This document shows positions 33,702 through 45,035 of a DNA stretch of 64,000 nucleotides, one piece after another. Every line of letters starts with the position of its first letter. Position 1 is the first letter of the stretch. Both the position numbers and the translations under genes were made by a program. The stretch is from positions 248,001 to 312,000 of the forward strand of contig JBCAQO010000008.1 of assembly GCA_039111635.1 (NCBI GenBank), written 5' to 3'. Under the pieces are notes generated by a model. The model was not told the origin of the DNA, made no database searches, and was given only the letters and a program-made list of their open reading frames with translations. Source of the stretch: Heterobasidion occidentale (taxonomy: Eukaryota > Basidiomycota > Agaricomycetes > Russulales > Bondarzewiaceae).

Positions 33702-36700
33702 ATGTCCTCGAGCATCAGCAAACCTGAACCTCTTTACGAGGAATGTCCTTGTGAACGATGCCGCGCGAGATCTCCACCCCTCCGCCAGCACCGTCGCACG
33801 GTCCATCGACACCTCGAGCGACAAGAAACAGATGTGCGGATAGCTGCCCTATCCGCAGCAATGACGGGGGGAAGGCATGCGAGCCGAGCTCGAGGACAAA
33901 TAGCTGATGCCATACAGCAGGACGCAAGGAACGAAGTCAACGAGCAATACCCATACGAAGAGAATGCATGGTCAGGCCATGGTGAGTTTTTTTTTCCTGT
34001 CCAAATGTATCCCCTTGGACCATATGTTTTCCTGGCTGATGTTTCAATGTTATCTCTCAAGATGAGGCAGAAGAAATGAGTATGTATGCGTCCAACGATG
34101 CGTCGAACGCCAGTGCTTTGCCTCCCTTACTGGCGACGACCTCGAGAGGCCCCACCTTACTGTCTAGTCACCACGACGACGATGACGACGACGATTACGC
34201 GGCGCATAACTCAGACGACAAATCTCTGGGCACTCTCTCGTGCTCGAGCTCTGTACTTGGTGATCGCACGGCTGACGACTTCAATCCTGATGGAGTCTTC
34301 GACACCCCTGGGAACACTCCTCCTGAATCTGACAACGACGAGAGCACAGAGGACTGGCTTGACATAGAACAGGACCCGCTCTTTGAGGAAAGCGACGCAC
34401 TCTTCGACAATATCCCGGAATCTGGTCTCGGAGCACTCGAATTGGACTCTCCTCTCCCCCCCGCTTTTGACGAAGACCCGCTCATCCGACATGCATATGT
34501 AACAGCGTACCTATTCGCTGCCTGTCACGGGTCCACGCAAGAGACGGTCAAGGCGCTCCTCGACTGTCTGCATGAGAATTTCATGGCTACGCACAGATCC
34601 ACCGGAAAAGAGTATCGCGGTCTGGACAACATGGCGCGCACACTTCAGACTGCTGAGCGACGGCTGCGGATCGATCCTAACCAGTACATCGTGTACTACT
34701 TTCTCTGTAGTGTCTGCTGGGCTCTACATCACCCGTCCTCTCTCGACGACCTAGACTCTCCGTCTTGTACAACACCGGGGTGCACGGGGCAAGTCTACAC
34801 TTTGAAGGAACTCACCGACGGTCGTCTCAAACGAAGCCCACTCAGAGTCCTCCCCACGGTACCCATCATCTCCATGATTCAACGATTCTTGCTTCGACCA
34901 GGAAAGTATGAGGAGTTCCAACACTGGAGGATACCGGGACTGGACGATGTCGGTGATGCCGCACCCTTGCACGAACCGGCTGATCCTCTTGACGCTTACG
35001 ACGATGTCCACTGGGTGATGGGAGACATAACTGATGGCTGGGGTTGGCGCGCGGTGTCGTGGGGTCTGGAACGTCGCAAGGTAGGCAGTGCAGTGTTTCC
35101 GTGGGGTGTGGAGGATGTGCTGGTTGAGGAGAAGCGGCAGCGATTCGTTTCGCTGGCCTGCGGTCTTCTTTTCTCTATCAACATAGACTGGTACGTCGCT
35201 CCGGTTTTCGGTCTTATAAATTTATTGATCCGCTCTATGCTAGGTTTTCTCCGACAAAACGTTCGCGCGCGTATTCCACGGGCGCGATATATATCACAAC
35301 TCTGAACAATCCACGAGCCAAGCGCTACCTGCCGCAAGAAACAATACTCTACTGTGTCATTCCTGGACCTCAAGAGCCAACCTTGGATCAGCTTAATCGT
35401 ATTACGGAGCCCCTCCTCGTAGAATTGCAGCAACTGGACAAAGGTGAGTGCCTGGATCCAAGGAAGAGAAGCGCGACTAATAATAGGTGCTGTAGGCGTG
35501 ACCATGCGCGTTCACGGACAACCGGCGACCGAGGAGTTCCCTGTGAACGGGAAGCTCTACATCAATACCTCCGATATCCCTGCGAGCCGGAAAATTACCG
35601 GTCTTCGAGGAATCACGTCAGAAGACTTCATGTGTACGTTCTGCTATCAGCCCTTTTCCTCGCTGGTGTGCGAGGATTGCTTCAATCGTGACAGTGAGTC
35701 CCTCTTCAATTGTATATGTGATCTCATTGCTGCTTAGCCGTCCCTAACCAATTTTATTGTAGAATTTACCATGCGGGATGACCGCCGATTCCTCAAATAC
35801 GCGTATCGCTGGAAAGACGCAAATCCTGAGGAGCGGGAGAAAATTGAAACTGATCGTGGGGTGAGTTGGTCAACCTTCGCAGCTTTGCCGGGATGGCTAC
35901 CGGCGCGAGACTCCCCTATCGATTTCATGCATGCCGTCTTTCTGGGTCAGGAACATCCCTTTTAATTTATAAGCAATGAGTCTGTTCACTGTTCTATTTT
36001 ACAGGGGAAGTGAAGCACATTGTGCAGCAGATCTTGGTAGTTGGAGGGATGTTCACGCGACGCAGTCGGACAAACAACCCTTACGAGAAATTAGGGGAAT
36101 TTTTGGGCAGGATCTGGTGGCCCTCTACAGTCGGTAGAGTACCCTCGAAGGTTTCACTTGTCTGCTCTGCACCGGTCTAAATTGATTGCTGACACTAATT
36201 TGGAGGTCTCGGGAAGCTTGAAGGCCGACCAATGGCGGAACCTGGCGGCCGTTCTTCCGGTTGCTCTTTATTGCGCATGGCAACTGAATGGTGAGATTCC
36301 CGATCGCAAATCGCCAAAGCCGAGTGCATCAACCAAAGCGGGTGTGGCTTTCGCAAAAACGGAGAAGCTCCTCCGAGAGCGACGAAAAATGTACCGAATG
36401 CACCTCGCGCGGCAGTCCGGAAATACAGTCGACGCTGCAGAATTCGATCTCGATGAAATCTCCATGGACCGCAATTACCTCCGACATTACAAGGTGGTTC
36501 TTGATGCTTGCGCGGCAATCAGGATATGGACGGTACAGTCCATATCGCCCAACGAGGCTCGGCGTGCTCAAGAACTCCACGTGCGTGCTTGTCGGGCATG
36601 GTCGTTGATGCATTGCCATCTCACACCTTATTTTCATCTCCTCGTTCACGGAGATATTTTTATTTATCGTTTAGGGCCTGTCTACAATTTCTGGCTATTC

Positions 36701-37862
36701 GGACCTGAGTCAAACAACGGCCGACTCGTCAAGGTAAATACCAACGGACACACCAGGGGGGAGCTTGAGGGGACGATGATGCGGAGCTGGGTTAAAAATA
36801 TGTTGATCTATGACTTGGTGAGTCATTTTCATTCCCGAGCACGCTGTAAGTGCTAAATCTAATATCCAGGTACGCGCGATGGAAGATCTAGAGGACAAGA
36901 CGGAGGTAGACGACGTGACCATCAAGAAGCTGCGCACTTACCTGAAGGGGGATCACAAGATCCATCGCACAAGGGGTTCTCTGCTCAATATGATCGCAAG
37001 TCGCGGGCATCGTGAAGAAGCCATTGGTGAGTTCTTGGCTGCATAAATGTGAAGTAGAGCTGCCACGCGGAGGGAAATACATCAGCCGCAATTCCCTTCC
37101 GTGGTTGGCCAGACTGACAGAGTTGTCACCTTTGCATATGAAGTACAGCTGCCACGCGGAGGGAAGCGTATCAACCTCAATAGCATTAAATTCCATGAGA
37201 AGTCTATTTACATGCAAGTGTTTGAATATCTACGAACACTTTGGCAATCCGAGGTCAACCTCATTTCAAAAACAAGTTATTGGCGAGCCGGCGAACCCTT
37301 CGTGGCTACCGAGGTTCGGTCCTTCTCCCACGTCATCGTCAACGGGACCCGGTTCGGTGCATGTACCTCACACCGAGGGAAGGGGACCTCGTTCGCCTTC
37401 ATCGACGGTCGCATAGCCGTGCGCATCCAATATCTTCTATTTGTGAAGCACGATCGCCGTGATCCAACCAAAGCCTCGTTGTCAACGACTTTTGCCGTAA
37501 TTGAACGTTTCAAGAACGACAATGTGCCGGAGATGCCGTGGTCAAGCAAGTAAGTAATACTTATTTGTTCTCATGTGATTTTCTGCCGAGCCTAGAATTC
37601 CCGACAGGCACGCAGACCTCGGAATCTTCACCTGGAATTTCAACGAATTTTCGGACCCTGAAATCATTTCAATATCTCAACTCTGCGGCCTGTTTGCCCT
37701 CGCTGACGTCCCCCTCCGTGGCCAAGGCCGTGCATGGGTCACAATATCATTGGACCATGTAAGCAATCTCCCCTATTTGTTGTCGTCTTTTTAATCAAGC
37801 AAGATCGGTCATAGTTGACACAGGAACCCGATACATTAAACCTTGATTCGGAAGAGGAGTGA
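33702..37862 (+). CDS. CACTA transposase (Tnp2 family), about 1,200 residues
   Basis: About eleven exons can be joined in phase with small GT-AG introns and no in-frame stop. The N-terminus has a Cys/His cluster (CPCERCRARS...HRRTVHRHL), then an acidic region. The core shows AIYITTLNNPRAKRYLPQE, ILYCVIPGPQEPTLDQLN, a CxxC pair region (MCTFCYQPF, CEDCF), the Asp/His block SPIDFMHAVFLG, LPVALYCAWQLNG, and the late block GPVYNFWLFGPESNNGRL, where the Glu is the likely third catalytic acid. The end is ITISLDH-like followed by EPDTLNLDSEEE. VELPRGGK and VQLPRGGK, 30 residues apart (37055 and 37145), look like a small in-frame duplication. The product should cut and paste the element by binding the inverted repeats. 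Confidence 0.82.
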
Positions 37863-37888
37863 GCAAGAACCGCCAGGCGCTGCGTACG

Positions 37889-40465
37889 TTACATGTCTCC
37901 CTCAGGTGAGTACCCCTCGAATTCCCATAACTTGTCAGCCTCGTCCCAAGGATCCACTGCGTCGTATTCCCCTGGGTCAGCATACAAATCATCTTCCTCC
38001 CCCAAATCTCCGTCGCATTCCTCTGGCCATTCCTGTCCAATTTCTTGGATGCGTAGTGGAGTATCGCTCTCCGGGTGACTTGCAACCCAGTGCGGATCAA
38101 TCAGGGTGCGAGGAATTCTTGCTTTACCTTTCTTCTTAATGATAGGTAACTCTTTCTCCCTTAGAGTCCCGCGTGAGCGTGTGTGTGTGCTCACGCTGTC
38201 CGCGACTAACTGATCCACTTGGTCCAGGACATCATTTACCTGGCGAGGTTAATACGCTCAAGATGGTCGCTAGAACCGTGAGTTTTCACTTACCTCACGC
38301 GCGCGGTAAGACGGAGGCCGTGTGACGTATGTCTTCTGTGATGCAGGTTTGCGCCGCCCCCGTTTGGAGCGGCCCGTCTGTACATTTCGACTGATAGGAG
38401 CCTCCTCGTCGGTGTCTGGATCCACCGCTGGGTGCCCCCCCTCTCCGGTAAGTGTCTCTTCCTGAGATTCGTCCGTGGACTGGTACACAGTTTCACCTAT
38501 AAACGCCCACTCAGGCCCAGCAGCTTCAGGGACGTCTCCGCGAAATCTTTGGCGCACCCCCGCTTTCTGCCCATTCAAAAGGTAAGCATGGCTACTGTTT
38601 CAAAATGATCGAGATTGAACTAACCTTGGACTTCCGTGTGTTTCGGCGCTGCTTCTGCCTCACGAGGAGTTGATCGACCGGTGGCTTCTTTGATTTCTTG
38701 TAGGCCTTGACCCAGCTTGAAAAGGTAACGTGAATCGCGTTCAAGATTGTAGGCATGGGGGTTTCTTCTAATTCTGTTTGCTTAGCATTTCGGTTCCAGC
38801 ACGCGCCGTTATTTTGGATCGCATCTGCGACCAATCTTGCCCACCCTGACTCATTGGCGGACCACGGGTCATTCCATCCCGGGCGCAAGACTTTGTTGAG
38901 ATTGCCTTGATCACTCATGATGTGCATCCAATACTCACGCACCCCTGTTTCATTGATAGGGAGGGGATCCGGGAGGACCGCACTATCTCGTGCGATATCC
39001 ATCCAATCATAACACAAGTTCCGTATCGTCATCTGATCTCGTCCGAGCACCGTTCTCCGTGAGTGCCAAGCCTGCTACCGGATATATACGACTTACCGAT
39101 AGGATACTGTTGCGATGCCCTCCGGCCTCCCTCGCATCATGCCCGTCCGACAACCGCTTCATCTCCGCCTTGAAAGCGTCTGTCTCTGCCATCCAGTCAG
39201 TCATCTCCTGCCTCGTCGCTTCGAGCTTTTCCTCTAGCTGATTGTTTTTTGCGATGGCCTTTCCTAACTCTCCACGCAAGACTTTGATATCCCGGCTCAT
39301 AGACTCTATGAGCATGCTAGGGACTTCGTCGACTACCTCTTGCACCCTCGAAAAATCAAATTCCAGCTTGGCCATCCTGTCCTGTAAGTTCTTTGCTACA
39401 GACACTTTCTTCTCTGTTCAATTCATACTCATTAATTTTTCGTTTTATGTTCAAGGAGAGATCCTGACCAGTAGAAGCAGCCACGTTGATATTCATCGGG
39501 CCCAGCGAGGGCTCCCTTGAAGGCGCGCGGATTGCTTCTGCGCTCGTTCCATGAGGGATGCCTCTGATAGGCGTTGGTGCGCGAGCCATGCCAAGTGCGG
39601 GCGCGCTGCGAGGCTGGGAGAACGGCCCTCGATTCTTGCTCACGGGAGGACCTAGTTGAGTACTCCCTCGTGCTTGCGCCCGTGTTCCCAATCCATCGTC
39701 GCGCGACAAAACTGCTGACGCGTGGGTAGACAGTGCTAACGCTGACTGCGCGCCCTCGCGGACGGCCAGAGCTCGAGGTTCGACTGTCGATAGCCCCAAG
39801 GACGCTGATTCCGGTGTGGGTGCACGGTCATGTGTCAGTGTCCTGTGGCGAGAATGAGGGAGATCGGGCGGCTGCGAGTCGGTGAGTGCGCGTGTAGCCG
39901 ATGTTGCGTGAGCGGCGAGAACGGAAAGTAGAGTGGGTGTCGGGTGCGTCTGTGTAATGATCGGAAGGTTCGGAGCAGGAGTGCGCATTGGGGGAGCGGG
40001 CGTCGACGGAGGCGGGTCTGACGCAATAGCGCTGGGATCCTTGACGATGAGGCGCACCTTCTGCGGCGCGCGCTTTGGATTGGGTACCGCGGGAACATCT
40101 GCAACATCAGCAACATCAGCAACAGCATTCGAAGCAGCAGCAACAGCAGCAGCAACATCCGATGTTGTTGCTGTTGTTGTTGTTGTTGTTGTTGCTGCTG
40201 CTGCAGCAACGCCCGATGCTTGTCCTGGTGAGGACATCGTGTCCAATGTACCGTTTTCAGTGAGCTCATCAGTCTCGCGGCCATAGGCTTCTCACTGACC
40301 TTTTTTCGGGAGCGGTGTCTTGAACAGGTCCTTTTTTCGAGGGGCAGGCTTCCCTGTCGCCGAAGCGCCTCGCTGGTGCGTCCCCGCTGTCTGTGAATTG
40401 GTGGGTTGTTCGACACGACGCTTCTTCGGGTCGTCACGACGCGGCGACGGCGGAACTCGGTCCAT
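37889..40465 (-). CDS. Second gene of the CACTA element, uncharacterised coiled-coil protein
   Basis: Multi-exon gene converging on the transposase. The start is unsure: ATG 40465 (MDRVPPSPRRDDPKKRR) is likely, with a further ATG near 40246. The N-terminal part is Thr/Ala/Pro-rich and low in complexity, and includes a GTT/GCT microsatellite read as Ala/Thr. A coiled coil follows at 39405-39110 (LRGELGKAIAKNNQLEEKLE). A conserved-looking block lies at 39050-38620 (LCYDWMDIARDSAVLPDPLP, REYWMHIMSDQGNLNKVL), then a basic patch and an acidic C-terminus ending YSPEGDM. Co-carriage with the transposase suggests an accessory role such as TnpA-like end binding in plant CACTA elements, but no sequence similarity supports that. 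Confidence 0.65.
40163..40206. repeat. GTT/GCT trinucleotide microsatellite
   Basis: An uninterrupted run of GTT and GCT units lies inside the second CACTA gene. In the frame used it encodes Thr and Ala rather than Gln. Confidence 0.85.
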
Positions 40466-40859
40466 GGGACAGAGAGTGGATTGTTGAGTGTCTGCGGGGC
40501 GATGACGGAAGGTTCCTTGGTCTTCCTGGTACGTGCTCTTCTTTCTCGCTGGGTTGTGGCTCTTGATACTGATAGATGACTGTGTTTCGAGCTATGGGAC
40601 AAGGAGGAGAAAGCGAGGTAAGGGCGGTGGGGTGCCCTGTTTACACGGGCGCCGTCATGGATCTTTATGTGTATTCAACTTCTATCAGGGATTCGCACCT
40701 GATGTTTTTTGGATGGGTTGTTTTGTGGATCCTTTCGCCTGTGGGATCTTCGTGTAGCCTCCAATGGCTTTATTGTATTTTACTAATATTTAAATGTATT
40801 TTATGTATATTTATATAGCGCTTTCAAAAGGGATAAATGTTCAATATTGAGCTCTAATA

Positions 40860-41049
40860 AACCAACAATATACCGAGAATATACCTTGCCTCGAATATCC
40901 CCAGGGGATATTCGAGGGATTTTGTGACTATACCTCGGATATACCACGAATGTACCGAGGGGGGGTCTGGGGATATTCGTGGTATATTCGTGGTATATTC
41001 CTAATATACCACGGATATCCCCAGGGGATATTCGAGGCAATGTCCGGTG
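40860..41049 (-). repeat. Right terminal inverted repeat and subterminal motifs of the CACTA element
   Basis: On the minus strand it starts CACCGGACATTGCC and repeats the TATACCACGAATAT motif several times. A second palindromic CCCC/GGGG block lies near 40900-40918, so this end is longer than the left one. Confidence 0.85.
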
Positions 41050-41129
41050 TCGTACGCGTACTCGTTGATATAGGCCGACAAGTCTTCGTCTTCAATCGAA
41101 GGGGCGGTGATTTCGGCCGGCGAAGGCAT

Positions 41130-42318
41130 CCTTGAGGGTAAAGTGAGCGAGACAAGTGTGAGACGACGCAGCTGGGGCTAGCTGGGGATATGTGGCTGGC
41201 TGAAAGTGACAGGCTCACAAACTTCGCGACCACAACGCGTCTGCAATCGACTAAGCCCGCTGCTGTTTTGGGCGGTTTACTGTGATTATAAGTCCAACAG
41301 GGTAATAACGATGTAGCTCGCCATGTGAGTCCATGTATGCTTTGGAACCTGCAGGATAGTTCACTGTGTAGAACTGGTAGGCCCGTGCGAGTTTTTTTCA
41401 GCTTTGCCATTCATCTCTTACGCTCTCTACATATCCACGTCTCTTTTCACCTCCATGCGGAAGCCCACTGCTTGCACTCGGATCATCCCCGTCTGCAGCT
41501 ATATCGACAAATATCGTGGAGTCCAGTCAAACTTACCTGAGAGACAGATGACAGCGAGCGCATCCGTCTAGGTGTCCCTTGCAGGCTCACCTGATGTGGG
41601 GAGGGCCTTGGGTCGGTTACGGATATCTGAAGACCACTGCGGAGGTTGATGGAGAATCACATACGTTTGTGCCTTTGGGAGACTAGCGGTATGGTTCATT
41701 GGGTGGCCTTGGGCGGCAGACTCGTGCAAGTTTTCTGCTTTTCTGTTCAATGTTCATCTCTTTTTGCCCTCATCTTCTTACCTCTCTCGCACACTGTGCC
41801 TTCTTCCCTCTCAGACTCAGTCGACGCGGGGAGCGCCGATATCAATAAGTAACTGCCGCAAAGCATCCCTTGGTCTGTGCAAGTCCTCTGCATAATCTCA
41901 TAGCCCCAGGATCGTGACAGGCCCCTCCATAGTCCCTCCACGCCACAAATCCAGGCCCCTGCGACCGCCTCGTCGTGCGTGCACCTCACGCTGCCTCGAA
42001 CACTTGAGACATGCGCCAGCGTTATTCGGTCACGCATCCAGAGTAGAGGTGAATTCAGTTAATGACATTGGTACAAGCTTGAGATTGAGATGCATCATGA
42101 CAGGAAATACACGGATCTTCAAAGAAGTAACAGAATTGCGAGCGCAAGCAACAACAAAGCACTGTGACGATAGGGTATCGTGAATGGAGACAGTAGGAGA
42201 AGATGATTGAAGTAAGCCGCCGCACGTTGATGGGGGCAAGCTGTGGAACCTGGAGAGATACAACTAGGTACCACGTTCACAATATTTTCAAGGCGGGACC
42301 ACTTACAACCAATGTGAT
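41130..42318. other. Spacer between WYWDM copies 2 and 3
   Basis: This contains the promoter side of copy 2 (41130 to about 41300, homologous to the region just upstream of copy 3), a dispersed repeat at about 41605-41735, and the duplicated 3' flank of copy 3 from about 41850. No gene is seen. Confidence 0.5.
41605..41735 (+). repeat. Dispersed repeat, copy A
   Basis: It is homologous to 55617-55738 in the same orientation, sharing for example GGATATC, GGAGGTTGA, GGAGAATC and the run TGCCTTTGGGAGACTA. Both copies translate in one frame to similar peptides (YGYLKTTAEVDGES and YGYPETTSEVEGES, then PLGD), hinting at an exon fragment of some duplicated gene that I do not recognise. Confidence 0.6.
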
Positions 42319-42974
42319 TCAGAATGTCGCCTCTTCATCCATGTCCCAGTACCACATCGGTGTATAGTTGATCTCTAGCTCCTTCTTGATATACTCAATG
42401 ACTCGCTGCTCATCTGCATCCACGTACTGCAGTCTCCCCATTGACTGGTTCGAGTAGAGAGCAAGGACCCTGTCATATTCTAAAGAGGAAGGTCGGCGGT
42501 AGAATAATTGCAAGCCAGGAATTGCTGTCCCGAGTCTCGCATGGATCACAGAAAAAGCGTCAATAGGTTCAGTGATTGGATGGTCGGGGTTCCAAGGAGC
42601 ACGGATGTTGTTCTTGTGGACATAATTCAACAGCTGATCGTAGGTGACACCGAAACCGAAGGCGGAGGGCGGATGTGTTCGTGTGCTCTGCATCGTATTC
42701 GGCAGGAAGTTGTTCCATTGGGGCCACTGTTCCATATCTTGCAGGTATGCCTGTAATGGTGCTCACCACGTCAGAACGAATCTGAAGCATCAACGAGCAA
42801 GGAAGGAGGAAGCACTTGTTCTCGTGCTTTTGCGCCGCGCACAGTCATTTGCAAGCCACCGCGAATAGTGTCGGTGATGAAATTTCCAGCATCATCGTGC
42901 GCATATTCATTTATGTAGGCCGACAAATCTTCTTGTTCAATGGAGGGGGCGGTGATTTCGGTCGGCGAAGGCAT
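42319..42974 (-). CDS. WYWDM family copy 3, 196 residues, uncharacterised
   Basis: Two exons (42974-42816 and 42750-42319) give MPSPTEITAPSIEQEDLSAY through RVIEYIKKELEINYTPMW to DMDEEATF. I do not recognise the family. No signal peptide, membrane segment or known catalytic motif is seen. The conserved core is FYRRP, Y-x-x-LALYSN-x-SM, EQRVIEYIKKELEI and PMWYWDM. Between about 42735 and 42650 the reading frame is shifted relative to copies 2, 4 and 5: the DNA is homologous, but copy 3 reads it in another frame before returning to the common frame at FGFG. The promoter region is short because the non-autonomous CACTA element begins 115 bp upstream. Confidence 0.72.
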
Positions 42975-43088
42975 TTTTGAGGAAAATTGAGTGAGACGAA
43001 GCAGCTGGTTGCAGTCTCACCCCAGCGTAGCTACACTTTATATCAAGCACAGCCTCCTTGTTCATTGTCAACAGTTTGTCAGCCTTGC

Positions 43089-45035
43089 CACCGCAAATTG
43101 CCCTGAAATATCCCCAGGGGATATTCCCGGTATATAGCGAATATACCACGAATATGCCGCAAATATACCACAGAGGGAATATCCCCCAAATATCCCCCAG
43201 TCGATCCGTACTGGTGGATGACTCATCCACTTTTACGAACACGTGATGCATACGCGTCGTCGGGACGCATCCAAATTTCTCCAAGTCGTACTTCTTCGTC
43301 TATCCATCAGTCGATACTTTGACAGGACTCAGTGAAGTTGTTTTTCCTTGCTTGAAACATTCCCCCATCGATTCTCTGATACTTTTACGAGTGTTTAAAT
43401 AGATCTTTCTCATGCAAACACTGTACAAGACAGCATATATGCAGCCCATGATAGCTCGGAGCAGCTCGGGCACCAGCACTGCACCTTGTGCGCTACTCGT
43501 GACGATCCGCAAAGAACCCAGTCTGCTCTTGGACCCCACTGATGGTAATCATACACTAAGATAACAACACTTACAATGTTCTGAGGACTGTGAGGCTAGT
43601 AAAAAGACCGTCAAGTAAGTTTTCCACCACAGAAGCCTTCTGCTTTCTACTACCATCAGCATGCTCCTTCAAGGTGGCTACATCCGCCAGTCCCTCGCCA
43701 GGGTCAGTGAGGCCACTATGGCACGATGCGGCAAGTCGAGCTGCACGCTCAGGCTCCTGCTCCTCGGGCTCCTTTTATAATTCACTGCACTGTGCCCCGT
43801 GCTCTGGACGCGGCGGTCTGCATGGTGATCACCTCCGCGATGGTTTTGATCTTGCTCACGGCACAGTGCGACGATAGTGTTGTGGACGTGGATTTGGACT
43901 TGGGGAAGCCACGCACGCGTGTGGGGAGCATCCTGAGCTCATGAAGGGGAAGGCACTGGGTCTTTATCGGTCTGTGAGCCAGCTCGGGCGCATGAGGCTT
44001 GACTGTCAATCAACACGTGTGGACAGTGGCGGCCATGGTGGGGTCCCTAGCATCTGGGTTTCCTGCGCGCGGGTGCGGGGAGGGCTTCAGGATTAACCTG
44101 AGCGTCTGCGGTGCGTGCACAAGCGAGCACAGCAGCAGCAACATCAGTGAGGCCTGCACCCGTTTGGGCTCTCCGTTCTGCAGTGCTGATCCCCCACACC
44201 GCATTCTTTCCAGTCCCCCTGCTCCCGGGCCTCCCGCACGCAGGCAGCGGCGCGCCACTCTTCGCACTCGCCGACCTCGTCAAGCTACAGTTCTTCAAGT
44301 CACGGTGACCTCATCCCCCACCGCGCTCGCCCTCACCAACTGCCTCCTCCTGCCCCCGCACTCTACGCGTGCCCTCCCCTCCCTCCTCTTGCGCTTCCTC
44401 TCCGGCTGCCCCGCTCCGCAAACCGCTCTTCCCCGCATTCAAAACGGTCCCCTTCGTGCTCCCCCCGCACGTGTCCTCCATGACATTTCCATCCGCAGGA
44501 TGCACCTCCATGCCGCCGCAACCGATGCGCTCACCGGCGTTCGCGCTTGTGGCTGGACGTGCTCGTGTTCGATGGCACGGTGCCGCAACCAGACGCGCCC
44601 CCAAAAACACGGTTTTTCACATCCCTGATGCGCCGCGGGCGTGAGCCTCAGCTGCTTGCATATGCGGGGGAACATCTAGATGGGATTCACACCTCTCGCC
44701 TCTTTGGGTATGTTTTGTAGACCTTTCGAGCCTTGGCATTGTTGTGTAGCCCTCAATAGCTTGTAGTTTAATCATTTTGACATATATTTATTATCTATTT
44801 ATGGAGCACATTTCAAAGCAATTGGAGTGATATTCAGCTCGAATATGTCTGAAATATACCGTGAATATACCCGCACCAAGAGATATTCTACGTATATTCA
44901 AGGTATATCGAGACATTACCTTGAATTGACCGTGAATATCCCCGGAGGGGAGGCGGGTATATTCGCGGTTTATTTCGGGTATATTGCTAATATCCCCCGA
45001 ATATACCCAGGGGATATTCGGGGCAATCTCCGGTG
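43089..45035 (+). mobile_element. Non-autonomous CACTA-type element, 1.95 kb
   Basis: The left end reads CACCGCAAATTGCCC and then the same ATATCCCCAGGGGATAT palindrome as the 7.6-kb element. The right end, inverted, reads CACCGGAGATTGCCCCG. Subterminal sequence on both sides (43210-43290 and 44690-44830) is clearly homologous to 33560-33650 and 40680-40860 of the large element. The middle (about 43600-44640) is GC-rich and lacks the transposase. The target duplication is unclear: TTG flanks both sides only if one extra C at the left end is allowed. It lies just upstream of WYWDM copy 3. Confidence 0.75.

Larger units (their letters stand above)
33434..41049 (+). mobile_element. Complete CACTA (EnSpm)-type DNA transposon, 7616 bp
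   Basis: Both ends begin with CACCGGACATTGCC as inverted copies, and the flanking bases are TCG on each side (33431-33433 and 41050-41052), a 3-bp target duplication as expected for CACTA elements. The inverted repeats extend for at least 75 bp with about 85-90 percent identity and contain palindromic ATATCCCC/GGGGATAT blocks and repeated TATACCACGAAT motifs. Inside are a plus-strand Tnp2-type transposase gene and a convergent minus-strand second gene, 26 bp apart at their stops. Both look intact, so the element may be autonomous. Confidence 0.88.
32856..41129 (-). pseudogene. WYWDM family copy 2, split in exon 1 by a CACTA transposon
   Basis: Exon 1 starts at ATG 41129 (MPSPAEITAPSIEDEDLSAY) and runs to 41050. 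It resumes on the far side of the transposon at 33433-33355 (DEGNPISSSTCGW, TARGAKAREQ) and is spliced to exon 2 at 33293-32856 (146 codons with stop, ending PPLWFWDMDEEDTF). Counting the TCG target duplication once, the two halves of exon 1 add to 156 nt, an exact 52 codons, and align with exon 1 of copy 3 across the junction (EYAYDDEGN against EYAHDDAGN). Apart from the insertion the frame is open, giving an original protein of 197 residues. The family function is unknown. Confidence 0.85.

Noticed and set aside
37055..37150. Duplicated splice acceptor in the transposase
   Set aside because: The two similar segments are 90 bp apart and the frame is open through both, so this is better read as a small in-frame repeat (VELPRGGK/VQLPRGGK).
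40163..40206. CAG/CAA-type repeat suggesting a polyglutamine protein
   Set aside because: In the supported minus-strand frame it encodes Thr/Ala; the Gln frame is not the coding one.
33434..45035. Four separate MITE-like palindromic GGGGATAT repeats (33.4, 41.0, 43.1 and 45.0 kb)
   Set aside because: Their inverted orientation and shared subterminal sequence show they are the paired ends of two CACTA elements, not four independent insertions.
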